Below are positions 1-12,169 of a stretch of DNA of 62,444 nt, piece by piece (positions within the stretch are counted from its first letter, which is position 1; every line of letters begins with the position of its first letter). The translations under genes and the position numbers were made by a program. Origin of the DNA: Gracilaria vermiculophylla (Eukaryota; Rhodophyta; Florideophyceae; Gracilariales; Gracilariaceae); the NCBI GenBank assembly GCA_019155205.2, contig JAHNZQ020000308.1:5168063-5230506 (forward strand), in the 5' to 3' direction. The notes beneath the pieces were generated by a model. It made no database searches. It saw only the letters and a program-made list of their open reading frames with translations, and was not told the DNA's origin.

Positions 1-24
1 GGTATCCTGTCCTTCTTTGTGAGG

Positions 25-756
25 CTACAGGTCCACACGGTGCATAGCAATACTCCTGAGGTGTTCCCGTTTCCTTACGGCAGTATCCTTTCCTCCTCTG
101 GCGTAGGGGGTGGCAGTATCCTGTCTTTCTCTGCCCGGGATCACCTTAGGTGTTGATAGAGAGAACCTCTCCTGTACGGAAGAATAACTTTGAAACGCAG
201 CTGCGGGGAGCAGCTGCGCGGTTTGTGAGCAAACCTCCGCACGGATAACATCTGAGATCACCTCGAGGAAGGAGTTGGAATCCAGCAAAGCATCCACAGC
301 ACGGTGAGCACTCTCCGTTGCGATGTCCTCCACAAGGGCGTGGCGGCGTGCTCCGAAGTGGGCTTCAACACCTGCAGGTATTCTTTCGACCAGCTCTTGT
401 GAGAGCCAATCCGTAAGGCGCGGGGCCAGCGACTCCAGGAGGGAGTTAGCCTCCGGGTGTTCCCGTCCCTGCAGCTTTTAAGGTGGCGGCTGCGATGCCG
501 TGTGCGGTTATTCAACCTCCGCATCGGCGTTCTCCAAAGATGTCGCGGGGGATTCCGCTTGCCTCCGATCATGCATTCTCATAAGGCGATTCCTGAAACG
601 CTCCACAGAGGAGCCAGGATTCCGAAGGAGACTTTCAGGTTCCTCCAGTGTGGCGGCCATCTCTTGGGGAGCGCTGCGCGTGCTGCGCCCACCGACGGAG
701 TCGATTGCTTGAGGATCCTGTAGGGGGGTTTCCATAGGGGGTTCTGAGGGGTCCAT
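25..756 (-). pseudogene. gag-like frame of element A, frameshifted
   Basis: The minus-strand sequence encodes a gag-like polypeptide in at least two frames. Bases 756-508 give a segment with RFRNRLMRMHDRRQAES, and bases 333-25 give a segment with DVIRAEVCSQTAQLLPAAAF. Both align with element B at 31192-31803. A change of frame and an in-frame stop lie between them, so this copy is not intact. This is the N-terminal part of the family 1 gag, with no zinc knuckle visible in the window. Other open frames here on the plus strand are shadows. Confidence 0.6.
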
Positions 757-911
757 AGAGGAGTAGGTGGGGGGTGATTTTCTTCTACTTCCAAATCATT
801 CTAAGGAAGAATTCCACCGTTGGGGGTCGGTCGTTGCAAACTAGAACACGGTTCTGCTGCGACTTGTGCGAATCCTTTAGGAACTGTGACCTTCTAAGTC
901 GGGAAATCAGT

Positions 912-1464
912 TGTGACACTGTCAGCCCTCCTCTCGAGGTAGTAAAGCACAACGTCCGTTAGGAGTTTTTGTTGACTTCAAAGGCACGTGTTCCTAAAGG
1001 TGGTCTCCGGTATCCGCTGTCGGGAGCCGGGGGAATTCTTAAAGGGGGTCCGTAAACACCAAGCGGAGGGGGAGGTTCACTGGGCGGACAATGCTCCTAC
1101 AGGCGCTGCTATGATGCGACCTGGGGATCGGCGGCTTAGAAACCTGCGTTGATCGACAAGAGACTCCAACCGGTAAAGTAGATGAAGACTCAAGGGTGCT
1201 TGTCTTTACTTCCCCAAGGGTGGAGCTCAACCGGCAGATTAAGTATCAAGCCGGGAGCTCCCCTCGGCTGGTCTCACTACTGTAGTAATTATCTGCATAA
1301 ATAAACTAAAACGAATTTAAATTCTACCGTCTCTCAAGGATACTGTAGCGCACGTGGGCGGGATTATGCACCACGTGGCCCAGCTAATAAAATACGAGCC
1401 CTCCTTAGGAATATTATACTTTAAGGCCAAATCATCCTATTTCGGTAGGAGCCACTGTACTACA
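912..1464 (-). repeat. LTR of element A (family 1)
   Basis: Read on the minus strand it begins TGTAGTACAGTGGCTCC and ends near CTGACAGTGTCACA, matching the 551-552 bp LTRs of element B across its length (553 bp here). The short terminal inverted repeat TGTAGTAC/GT(A)CACA typical of the family is present. The adjoining internal sequence begins ACTGATTTCCCG, in the place of the primer binding site. Confidence 0.85.
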
Positions 1465-2633
1465 AATACGAGCCCACAGGCGAGAATACTCCAAACAACC
1501 GGCGTGCACTCCACTATTCAATTATTTGCTATTGTTTGGTTCTTGTTTCTATGGCAAGCCTTTTATTATTCAGCGGGATAATACACCAGTGCACACTGCG
1601 TCATCAAATAAAGCTTGCAATATGCTTCAGATGGATCTGTTTTAGAGTGGCTAACACGCTCTACATCACTAAATGCGATCAAAAACGTTTGGGAATTGCC
1701 TGCCAGGAATGTTTATGCACATATAAGGCAGTGTCAGACAGTTTTTTGAACTGAGAAACTGTATTAAGAATTGCCGGAAATCTATCTCAGTTTCAAACGT
1801 AAAGTAGTACAGTACATACATTTGATGCATTTACGATTCATCCGCGCGCTAAAAAAGAAAAAAGATGCACAATAAACTATTGAGTGTCTCAAAGTAAAAA
1901 TTGTTTTTGTGAAGAACAAATTTTTGTAAAACGATTTATTGGCTTAAGTGTTTTCTAAAAAAATATTTTTACAAACGTGCAGTAGACAATTTGCGGGTTT
2001 TTGGATATTTTACAGCATTTCATATATTTTTGAAACAGTCTGTATATGGAACGGTTTGGGTTTCCGTAGTTTCGATCTCGAAACTTTTGTTCTTTTCGCT
2101 TGCAAGAGAAGTTTTGACTTTAGTAGAACTAAAATTTACTGCAGCTTCGGTCTCATAATCAGCTGTAACTTGTCACATTCTATTACCATCTCACAAAATA
2201 ATTTTGCTCGTGAAACGTTTTGCAGCACTCTTGGATTTCTTGTTGGGATGAAGTTTTGAAAACGTGCAGAAAACTTCCGTTATAAGAACTAAGCGTTTTA
2301 TTTTGATATTTTGAAAGACTGCAACATGCTTCTGTGATAAAACCTCGTACTCCTTGCGTCCCCTAGAAAAATATTTTTCCATGAGATCGAAGAAGATTCC
2401 AAATTTCTTTTTTGTAGAAGTTATAGACGCGAGGCGCGAGGTTTGATTTCTTGCTGTTTTCAAGCCACAGGTCCAAGTACATGTTCGGGGATTATTTTTA
2501 TTAGCTTGAAAGGCGAAGAATTTGTTTTTTTCGGAGGGTCAAGCAAAATTCGATTTACAAATGCTTATTGTGAGGCATCTACAAGTAAATAAATGAAAAC
2601 CTGAGGCTTGTAAATCTTTGTGGAGATTAGCTG
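1465..2633. other. AT-rich intergenic sequence, no supported gene
   Basis: Short open frames exist on both strands but none has recognisable motifs, biased codon use or a counterpart elsewhere in the window. I see no RNA gene or repeat. Confidence 0.5.
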
Positions 2634-2986
2634 TGTAGCAAACACCAGATACAGACCCTAGCGATTCAAGCGAGTCGCGTTACATACTGCAAGTCTTGTC
2701 CCTGCATGTTGCAACACGACGCACAAGAACATTGTGGTTTGTCAGCACGACGCTTGGTTTAAGCCAAGTTGCAACAGTGCGTCGTGTGCATCAAGCATTT
2801 CAAGCACGCATCGCATAGTTCAAGCGCACGACGACATAGCGCCGTGCGCTACGAACGTAGAAGCAGATAAAGTAGAAGGTAAGATGCTTAACGTCTAGTT
2901 TAAAAAATCACTATAAAACACAGTCAGACCCACCCTTGAGAAGAGCGTGGGCCTGGCCAGACTTCTTCCAACTCCCCTGTATTACA
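2634..2986 (+). repeat. Solo LTR, family 2 (same family as element E)
   Basis: This 353-bp block matches the 352-bp LTRs of element E from its TGTA start to its TTACA end, including the core TATAAAA at 2912-2918 and the run GCGTGGGCCTGGCCAGACTT near the 3' end. Flanking 5-mers AGCTG (2629-2633) and GGCTG (2987-2991) look like a target-site duplication with one mismatch. No internal element sequence adjoins it, so it is a recombined solo LTR. It is more diverged from E than E's LTRs are from each other. Confidence 0.9.
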
Positions 2987-4270
2987 GGCTGTGAGATATT
3001 ATGTTTTAATCGAACAACGCCGACGTGGATGTTGGTGTAGTTAACTAATTCGGTCGTTTGATGTTCAAGGTCGGCAGCATGGCAGCGTTTTCGTTCTTTT
3101 TTTTGGCGCCAATATAAAGTGCACGGCAGTTTTTGCGAAACAGCTCGTGGGGGAGGGAGGCATTCCCGCTTCTCCCATTTTGCGTCTTCGTGAACCTTTT
3201 GAATTTGTGAATGACGTTAAGTTTTTCTGCAATGGAGGTTTTAGGAGTTGCTCAATGAAAGATAAAAATATATGAAGATGATATTTTTATTATGCTGATT
3301 GCTTGAAATGTGGGTTTTTTTTGAAAAGTTTTATCGGAGTACTGTGTCCCTTTCGACGGGCGATATATAAAGAATATTTGATTCCGTTACAAAACGTACC
3401 AACGTGTAATTATCAGCACAACGTCACGCTTACATTGGTCAAAAGGGCCGTATTGTATTGTGTTGAGTTAAACAGATCGGCCTCGTGGATTGAAGATGAT
3501 GCTTGCAACGTTATATATCAAGAAAAATCTCTATGTCTTGACAGATGGTCTTGGCCACACGGCCGGGCCGTTGCTGCAGATACTCAAATGTTGTTGGAAT
3601 CGAGGCCCTGTCTCTCTTATAGCTCAAGGTCTGTTAATATAACAGTGTTTCAGACTTCTTTACAGACGTGAAGATAACGGGCATGAGATAAGAGCTGTTC
3701 TACGAGGCCCAGAGAGCGATGCTCTAGAGCCCGTATGAGTAACTCCCATGGATTACAGTCGGTAGAACACGGAATTGCACAACATATCGATCCGCCTTCA
3801 TGACAAGTCCTCATAACGCACTTCATCCACGCGTTGGCCCCTGCCTCAATCCGCCCTCTGTCCACCGCAGCCGCTGCCCCCCCCTCCCCCCCTCGTACTC
3901 AGACAACCAATTTGAACTCATCAGCGCAAAACCTCACAACCTGACTGTCCGAAGACCCACCTTGCTCTTCACGTAAATGCGCTCACACAAGATGGCTCGG
4001 TTGGTAGCAACATTTCCGCACACCTCAATACGAGTCCCAATCAAATTCTTGGGTTTTTCCCCACATTGTCATGACACCTTTTTCGGCTTTAGCCCTCTGC
4101 CCCGATCCATGAATCTATGAAGCAGCTTAGGGCAGTGATTGCCCTCTACCTTTATGGAGAGCGCAAACTAGGTAGCGTAACGGAATATAGCTGTATAGCA
4201 GGAGTGAAAGATTATAAGCATTCATGTCGTACGCATTTCATGGGTGAGGCTCAGGCAGCGCAGACCTGCC
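2987..4270. other. Intergenic sequence upstream of the Kelch gene, no supported gene
   Basis: A 122-codon plus-strand frame (3303-3671) has no recognisable motif, and composition does not separate it from its surroundings. I leave it unannotated. No TATA box is placed convincingly for the downstream gene. Confidence 0.45.
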
Positions 4271-4341
4271 AGCCTTCCCGTCCTTTTCCCTTCCCCTCTC
4301 CCCTTACCTTCCCCTTTCCCCTTCCCTTTTCCCCTACTTCT
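4271..4341 (+). promoter_or_regulatory. Polypyrimidine tract upstream of the Kelch gene start
   Basis: About 70 bases consist almost entirely of C and T on the coding strand and end about 50 bp before the ATG at 4395. Similar C- or CT-rich coding-strand tracts sit just upstream of three other host starts in the window (7772 minus, 51469 minus, 52250 plus). A role as a core-promoter or initiator element is inference. Confidence 0.4.
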
Positions 4342-4394
4342 TTGTTCCGCGTCGTTTCCCTCTGCGTTGCAAGCTTATCAGACACATTTTCTTA

Positions 4395-5684
4395 ATGATT
4401 CGCACTCGAATGGCGCTGCTTGTGCAGCTATGCTTCTCACTGCTTGTATTTTTTACTCTAAGCGTTTCTGCGCAAGAAAGTGATGCAGTGGCCGACGTGA
4501 CCCCTCTCCTGATGGAGGTGGACTTCACCCCAACGCCGCTTCCGCAGGCAGAAGCTACGCCGGCGGTCGTGAGCACTACACCAGAGCCAGTCAGTTGGAC
4601 CCCAGAGCCCGTCACACACACTCCGGAACCGGTCGCTGTGACACCAGAACCTGTGAAGGAAAGTGCGCAACCGGATGCAGCTTCTGCGCAGGACGGTTCC
4701 ACTGACGCGTCGGAAAAGGGCTCGGATGTGCACTTTGCGATGAACGAATGGCGCCCAAAGCCAAAGTACCCCCTGGCGGTGCTGGAGTCGGCCGGGGGCG
4801 TTTTGCGTACCGCCGACGGTGCCAAGCTGCTGATGGTGGCTGGCGGCTACATTGATAACAGTGCATTGCTGACAACGAGCAAGGCGTACGTGTTGAACTT
4901 GAACGAGGCGGACGCTGTGTGGGAGCGAGTGGCGGACATGCCGCTCCACTTGACGCATTGCGCGCAGGCTTTTGTGGGCGACCGTCTGTACGTGTGCGGC
5001 GGCTTTCTGTCCAAGGCGCCCGGGCGATCGATCGGTCAGTGCTATGTGTACTCGTACGGCAAGAACGAGTGGGACGATCTGCCCAAGTTGCCGCTGGCCG
5101 TGGGCGGCGGCGGCATGGTGTACATCTCGCAGATGAACGCACTGTTGTTCTCTTCCGGCATGATTCGCCATCAGGACGAGTGGCACGGGGAGGACTCTGC
5201 GCAGAGTTTCATGCTGCACCTGGACGACTTGGAGAGAGGGTGGGTGCGAAAGGCGGACATTTTCAACGCGCGTAACCACATGTCGGCGGTGAGCGTGCTC
5301 GGGCGTTACTTTTTCGTGGGGGGACAGAAGGGGGCGAACGAGGAGCACGGGAACCAACAAACGGTGCAGGAGTACGACTTCAAGAAGGACGAGTGGCTGG
5401 ACAGGGCGCCGCTGCCGATGGGGCTGGGTCACATTGCGGCGAGCACGTTCAGGTACGGGAAGGGATTCTTTGTTATCGCCGGCGTCACGAACGGAAGGAA
5501 GCCCGTGGACGCGGTGCTTTACTACGACGCGGTGCAGGATGCGTGGAGGACAGTCGGAAAGTACTGGCGCGCGGTGCAGAGCGCGGTGTGTGGGGCGGCG
5601 GACGGGGCGCTGTACTGCACGACGGGGCGCGGACACCCTGGCCGGTCGGACGAGACGTACTGGCGTCGGGTGTCCAAGCTGTAG
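4395..5684 (+). CDS. Secreted Kelch-repeat protein
   Basis: This 429-residue protein probably folds into a beta-propeller outside the cell or in the secretory pathway. Residues 1-26 form a signal peptide: Arg residues, a Leu/Val/Phe-rich core, and a plausible cleavage after SVSA. Residues about 45-92 are a Pro/Thr/Glu-rich linker with four TPEPV-type repeats. The rest (about 125-425) holds Kelch-like blades with Gly-Gly pairs followed by aromatic and Trp residues: MVAGGYID, LYVCGGFL, GGGGMVYI, FFVGGQKG, FFVIAGVT. Kelch propellers bind proteins or sugars, and galactose-oxidase-type enzymes share the fold, but I see no catalytic Cys/Tyr/His set. The frame is open from ATG to stop and GC-rich, unlike its AT-rich surroundings. 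It converges on the FAD monooxygenase gene 589 bp away. The substrate or partner is unknown. Confidence 0.85.
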   Translation: MIRTRMALLVQLCFSLLVFFTLSVSAQESDAVADVTPLLMEVDFTPTPLPQAEATPAVVSTTPEPVSWTPEPVTHTPEPVAVTPEPVKESAQPDAASAQDGSTDASEKGSDVHFAMNEWRPKPKYPLAVLESAGGVLRTADGAKLLMVAGGYIDNSALLTTSKAYVLNLNEADAVWERVADMPLHLTHCAQAFVGDRLYVCGGFLSKAPGRSIGQCYVYSYGKNEWDDLPKLPLAVGGGGMVYISQMNALLFSSGMIRHQDEWHGEDSAQSFMLHLDDLERGWVRKADIFNARNHMSAVSVLGRYFFVGGQKGANEEHGNQQTVQEYDFKKDEWLDRAPLPMGLGHIAASTFRYGKGFFVIAGVTNGRKPVDAVLYYDAVQDAWRTVGKYWRAVQSAVCGAADGALYCTTGRGHPGRSDETYWRRVSKL

Positions 5685-6272
5685 TTGAGTGGCATGTCTG
5701 TGCCGTTTCGAAGGCACGACGGCAGAGGTTGGGCTGCGACACACGGCCACCTTCGCTAGATAGCGCTTGGCAAACGCGCACACCTTGAGCGCGGCGAGGG
5801 GCAGCAACACGCTCCAAAAGTGTACCATTTTGGCAAACATGAGAGCTTGGCTCCTTGGCTCCTTGGCACTGTACGATAGCGTCTACTGTTCGCTGTAGCT
5901 TAAGACAGTGTTCAAAAAGTCAAAACGTTTTTAACATTCAAACTAGCTAGTCTCGTGAGATACTTTCGCCTGAACTGCAATACTGTAAGCACCATCAAGA
6001 CATTTCGAAAAAGTGTTGTCGGCAAAGAGGCTTTGCTTCACAGCCTTGACAACGTGCGCAGCGTGCACACGTGGTACGCGTGGGCGCTCCCCCGCCCCCG
6101 CAGGTCTTCACAGCCTTGACAACGTGCGCAGCGTGCACACGTGGTACGCGTGGGCGCTCCCCCCGACCCCCCCGCAGGTCAGCGGCGGCGGCAGCGACGA
6201 CGGCGTGTTGGGACGAGGGAGGCGGCGGAGGTAGTTTACTTTTTGAGTTCGCGTGTCGCGATGTCTTCTAGT
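5685..6272. other. Intergenic space between convergent genes
   Basis: This space lies between the stop codons of the Kelch gene (+) and the FAD monooxygenase (-). Apart from the tandem duplication at 6037-6180 I see nothing coding. No clear AATAAA is present close to either stop. Confidence 0.6.
6037..6180. repeat. Two-copy tandem duplication, 70 and 74 bp
   Basis: Unit 1 (6037-6106) and unit 2 (6107-6180) both start TTCACAGCCTTGACAACG and end GCAGGTC. They differ mainly in the length of a C-run (CCCCCGCCCCCG versus CCCCCCGACCCCCCCG). The near-identity implies a recent duplication. Confidence 0.95.
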
Positions 6273-7772
6273 CTAATCTGTACCGTAAGGTTGACTGGCT
6301 GTTTGACAGGCGGCGGCGGCGGCGGCGACGGGCACGGCGATGGCGGCGGCGGCCAGCAGCGAGAGCGCGGCGGTGGTGAGGCGGTTGCGCCGGCGCACCT
6401 CGCCGTACGTCAGGCCCTGGCGGATGAGCGTGTCCAGGTCCTCCGAGAACAGCGCCGGCGCCACGTTGGACAGCGCGCGGCGCACGCGCTTGTTGAGCAT
6501 GTAGCGCGCAAAGCCCGCCGCGCTGTTGTGCCGGTACGAATACGGCGCCGCCACCTGGCACAGCTGCGTCAGCGTCCAGCACTCCTTGTCGCGGCGCCGC
6601 TCGTACTCGCGCAGCACCTCGCGCACGGACGCCTTCTCGCCCAGCTCGCTCACCAGCTCCAGCAGGTGCTGCACGTCCTGGAACGCGCAGTTCACGCCCT
6701 GCGCCGTGTCCGGCGGGAAGCTGTGCGCGCTGTCGCCGATGAACATCACCCCCCCCTCGCCGCCGCTGCGCCGGAAGTGCCCCACCAGCGAGTTGGGGCG
6801 CTGGATCGGCGGGAACGCCGACGCGCGCGTCTCCACGAACCGCCTCATCTCCTCCGCCGAGAACACCTCGTCCACGCGCAGCTGCGGGAAGTTCTCGCGG
6901 AACAGCGCAAACGCCTCCTCCACCGACTGCACTGACAGCACGTGGTGCCCGTCCTCCACCGACAGCGCCGCGCGCCGCTGCACGTTGGTGCCGGAGCACA
7001 CGGGCAGCAGCATGATGTCGAACACGCGCTCGCTGGCGCGCCCCCGTCGTTGCCCGTAGATGTAGTAGATCACCGACGGCTGCGCGTACTGCGTGGGCTC
7101 GTTGGGCGCAGAGATGATGGGCATGCTGTTCAGCACGATGCCCTTGTGCCGAATGCCCGTCGCGGGCGACTCCTTCGAGTACATGCCCATGCCGTTGACG
7201 CTTTCGATTTCGTCGTCGTGCACGGCCATGAGCTTGCGGATGGTGGAGTTCGACCCGTCGCACGCGATCAACAGGTCCACCGCCACCTTTTCCGACTTGC
7301 CGTCAGCGCTGCTGGTCAACAGCTGGGTGCCGTCGCGCTCGAACAGCACGTCTTGCACGGTGGTGTTGGTGACCAGCTTCACGTGCGGGTAGCGCTCCCT
7401 CACGTACGCGTCCAGCAGCTGCAAGCAGCGCGACTTGAGCAGCCAGTACACCGGGCCCGACGCCGGGCGGCTGGTGATGATTTCCTGCTTGGCGTCGGCG
7501 GTGATGCGATTGACGACGCGCACGTGTTGGCAGAAGGCGTCCTTCTTGAAGATTTGGTCAAAGCCGTCGAGCTTGTTGAGTAGCCGTTGGCCGTTGCGGT
7601 AAATGACCAAACTGTAGGCGCGATCGGTTTCGAACATGGTCGGGTCGTCACGGCTGTCGTATACGACGACGTTGTTGCACCCGGCTTGGGCCAGGGCGGC
7701 GGCGGTGGTGTAACCGGCGAGCCCGCATCCCACGATGACGATCTTGGCCGACTGAAGGGTTGTGCCGGCCAT
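6273..7772 (-). CDS. FAD-dependent monooxygenase, kynurenine 3-monooxygenase-like
   Basis: The 499-residue protein has the full class A flavoprotein hydroxylase signature. The N-terminal Rossmann dinucleotide motif G15-C-G17-L-A-G20 follows the strand KIVIVG. The DG motif CDGSNSTIRK lies at 171-180, and the second FAD motif GDSAHSFPPDTAQG at 346-359. KMO has the equivalent GDAAH..P..GQG. A hydrophobic Ala/Leu/Val segment at about 465-489 resembles the C-terminal membrane anchor that holds KMO on the mitochondrial outer membrane. KMO hydroxylates L-kynurenine with NADPH and O2. Whether kynurenine is the substrate here is inference, and other class A hydroxylases remain possible. Length fits the family (about 450-500). 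The ATG at 7772 was chosen because the FAD motif follows directly and a long homopolymer lies 45 bp upstream. The gene is single-exon and very GC-rich. Confidence 0.85.
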   Translation of the reverse strand: MAGTTLQSAKIVIVGCGLAGYTTAAALAQAGCNNVVVYDSRDDPTMFETDRAYSLVIYRNGQRLLNKLDGFDQIFKKDAFCQHVRVVNRITADAKQEIITSRPASGPVYWLLKSRCLQLLDAYVRERYPHVKLVTNTTVQDVLFERDGTQLLTSSADGKSEKVAVDLLIACDGSNSTIRKLMAVHDDEIESVNGMGMYSKESPATGIRHKGIVLNSMPIISAPNEPTQYAQPSVIYYIYGQRRGRASERVFDIMLLPVCSGTNVQRRAALSVEDGHHVLSVQSVEEAFALFRENFPQLRVDEVFSAEEMRRFVETRASAFPPIQRPNSLVGHFRRSGGEGGVMFIGDSAHSFPPDTAQGVNCAFQDVQHLLELVSELGEKASVREVLREYERRRDKECWTLTQLCQVAAPYSYRHNSAAGFARYMLNKRVRRALSNVAPALFSEDLDTLIRQGLTYGEVRRRNRLTTAALSLLAAAAIAVPVAAAAAACQTASQPYGTD

Positions 7773-7813
7773 GGTGTGCTCGAAGAGATGTGCCGAGGCA
7801 CGAAAGCGGCGTT

Positions 7814-10568
<2,755 letters not shown>

Positions 10569-11675
10569 GTGACGATTGTGTTCCCTTTGACGCCGACATT
10601 GGTTCAAGTTCCAAGCGATGCAATATACGACCATTTGCGACGCTTTATGGTTTGCAGCAAGTGGGATTTCAACGAACAACTTGGACTCCAACACAGCAAC
10701 TTTCGCGGGCTAAAAGTGGGCCACATGTACAGACAGGATCCTCACTCTAGAAATTGGGAGGATGACTTGATGGCCAATGCGCAAGCCGCAAGTGCAAGGC
10801 GAGAGTTTTCGTGTACAAGCTGCTGCCTGAGACACGCTATTTACTGTCTTTCTCCGGCGTGCGCTGGCTGTTGTCGGCGCTAGCCAGGCGAGTGCGCCAG
10901 AGAGCCTGCATGGGGCGCTTCAACTCCACAGATGGGTCGAACAAATGCACATCGCGGCCTCAGGAGCCTTCGCAGCGTAACGGCCGCGCTTAAAAGCAAT
11001 GGAAAGGTTTGCGCATCGGGCACACGCGCCACACGGTGGAGCTGAAGTCCACTATCCTTGGTGCGCATTTCCGCACATGGAACGCTGTGTTATCTGGTGC
11101 CTGGCTCATCCACCAACCATGGGCGTTGTACTTCGAGAGCCCAGACCAGGTGTTGGAGGGGATGAGTCTCATCAGCGAGGTCTGTACCATCGGCGATTGG
11201 GTGCTTCTCATGCGGCGCGCATACTACCTCGATGCAGTGAAGTCTGATTCACACCGCAAACGGTACTCAAAGAGGCAATTCGGGGCTAATTCATACTTTC
11301 TGCACCAACGAGTTGCGCCTTGTTTATTGGAAATCACGCCACTTCCGCCGCATGACTGAGAGTCATTACAGCATTGTCGAGAGCGCTAGTCTCATGTTCT
11401 TCCTGCTGATTCGCAAGTCGCGCCACCTGCGCAGCCGCATCAAGCCGCGTCCTTGCCAACCGCGCGCCAAGTCATCGCATCGCTTGGTGGCCGAGCTGCA
11501 TAACGATCACCACGACAACTTTGACGACTTTGAGCGCCGTTTACCCGCCGCCGTTAATGACTGGCTTCGGTCGTGGGGCTGCGAGCGTCGAAAACTCAAT
11601 CGCATGTTCCGCAAGACATTCCGGAAGTGCTCCTGGCCGGAATTTCGCTTGATGGCAGACTCTTTCTCCTTTTGA
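10569..11675 (+). pseudogene. Decayed unknown gene, frame-broken
   Basis: Three plus-strand segments read like parts of one protein but lie in shifted frames: 10569-10883 (frame 3), about 10990-11359 (frame 2, with SGAWLIHQPWALYFESPDQV), and 11313-11675 (frame 3, with a basic C-terminal part WPEFRLMADSF). The middle segment has balanced hydrophobic and charged composition typical of real protein, unlike shadow frames nearby. I do not recognise the family. It could instead be a gene with small introns, but I could not place donor and acceptor sites that join the segments. It is convergent with the small gene ending at 11683. Confidence 0.3.
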
Positions 11676-11682
11676 CGCCACC

Positions 11683-12105
11683 CTAGATTCGTTCTGGCTG
11701 CTGGGGCAAGCCCTCGCAGACCACCACCGTGATATGCACGCCATCGTCGCTGTCAAGTACTGCCACCGCTCCGTGCGTGTCATATTCATCAAACAACCTC
11801 ATGCTGTTATTCGACTTGTTTACTCGCTTGGCAAGGAACTTGGACATCAATTCGTCCTCATTGATATTGGTGGTCGCCTTGTCCAGCATTTCGTTTTCCA
11901 CACTATAATTATTGGTTATGTGCCTTGACATGTCCGCCTGGCTTCCGTCACGAGACGCCGCCTTGTTGTTTTCTTGCGCTAGCTCGTACAGGGCGTCGCT
12001 CCATTGTAATGGCTTTAAGGTCATCATCGTGCGGTTCACGTTAAGATAACGCATCGCTCGCCGTGCTGCCTTCTTCAACGTACATGTCGGTGTTGGAGAA
12101 GCCAT
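11683..12105 (-). CDS. Small protein, possibly a degenerate CAP/SCP-like domain
   Basis: The 140-residue frame starts at an ATG with a good TATA box 56 bp upstream, which supports it as a transcribed gene. Residues about 30-55 (LKPLQWSDALYELAQENN) and the C-terminal part (DTHGAVAVLDSDDG followed by a hydrophobic strand and VVCEG) recall the first helix and the last strands of CAP/SCP domains (L.W...L...A, then G.A.......Y..VV). The diagnostic His and Glu cavity residues are not clearly placed, and no signal peptide is visible, so the family call is tentative. Alternatively it is an unrelated small basic protein. Confidence 0.5.
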   Translation of the reverse strand: MASPTPTCTLKKAARRAMRYLNVNRTMMTLKPLQWSDALYELAQENNKAASRDGSQADMSRHITNNYSVENEMLDKATTNINEDELMSKFLAKRVNKSNNSMRLFDEYDTHGAVAVLDSDDGVHITVVVCEGLPQQPERI

Positions 12106-12160
12106 TGTTAGTGTCTGCTCTTGGCCAAGTGGGCCAACGTTTACTGACTATGGACTCCTT

Positions 12161-12169
12161 CTTTATATA
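12161..12169 (-). promoter_or_regulatory. TATA box of the gene at 11683-12105
   Basis: The minus strand reads TATATAAAG here, 56 bp upstream of the ATG at 12105, the expected spacing for a core promoter with a short 5' UTR. Confidence 0.6.

Larger units (their letters stand above)
1..1464 (-). mobile_element. Family 1 Ty3/gypsy chromovirus, 5' part (element A), cut by window edge
   Basis: On the minus strand this stretch starts with an LTR (912-1464), continues through a leader, and enters a gag-like reading region that leaves the window at base 1. It matches the first 1.4 kb of element B (30337 onward) in the same order: LTR, leader, gag frame. Shared gag words include FLEVISDVIRAE and SQTAQLLPAAAFQSY. 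Only the 5' end is visible, so nothing can be said about pol. Assignment to Ty3/gypsy rests on homology to B. Confidence 0.85.

Noticed and set aside
3303..3671. 122-codon plus-strand frame
   Set aside because: No motif, no homologous copy in the window, and composition like the flanking non-coding DNA.
4458..5840. 460-codon minus-strand open frame
   Set aside because: It is the antisense shadow of the GC-rich Kelch gene, very rich in His, Arg and Val, with no domain.
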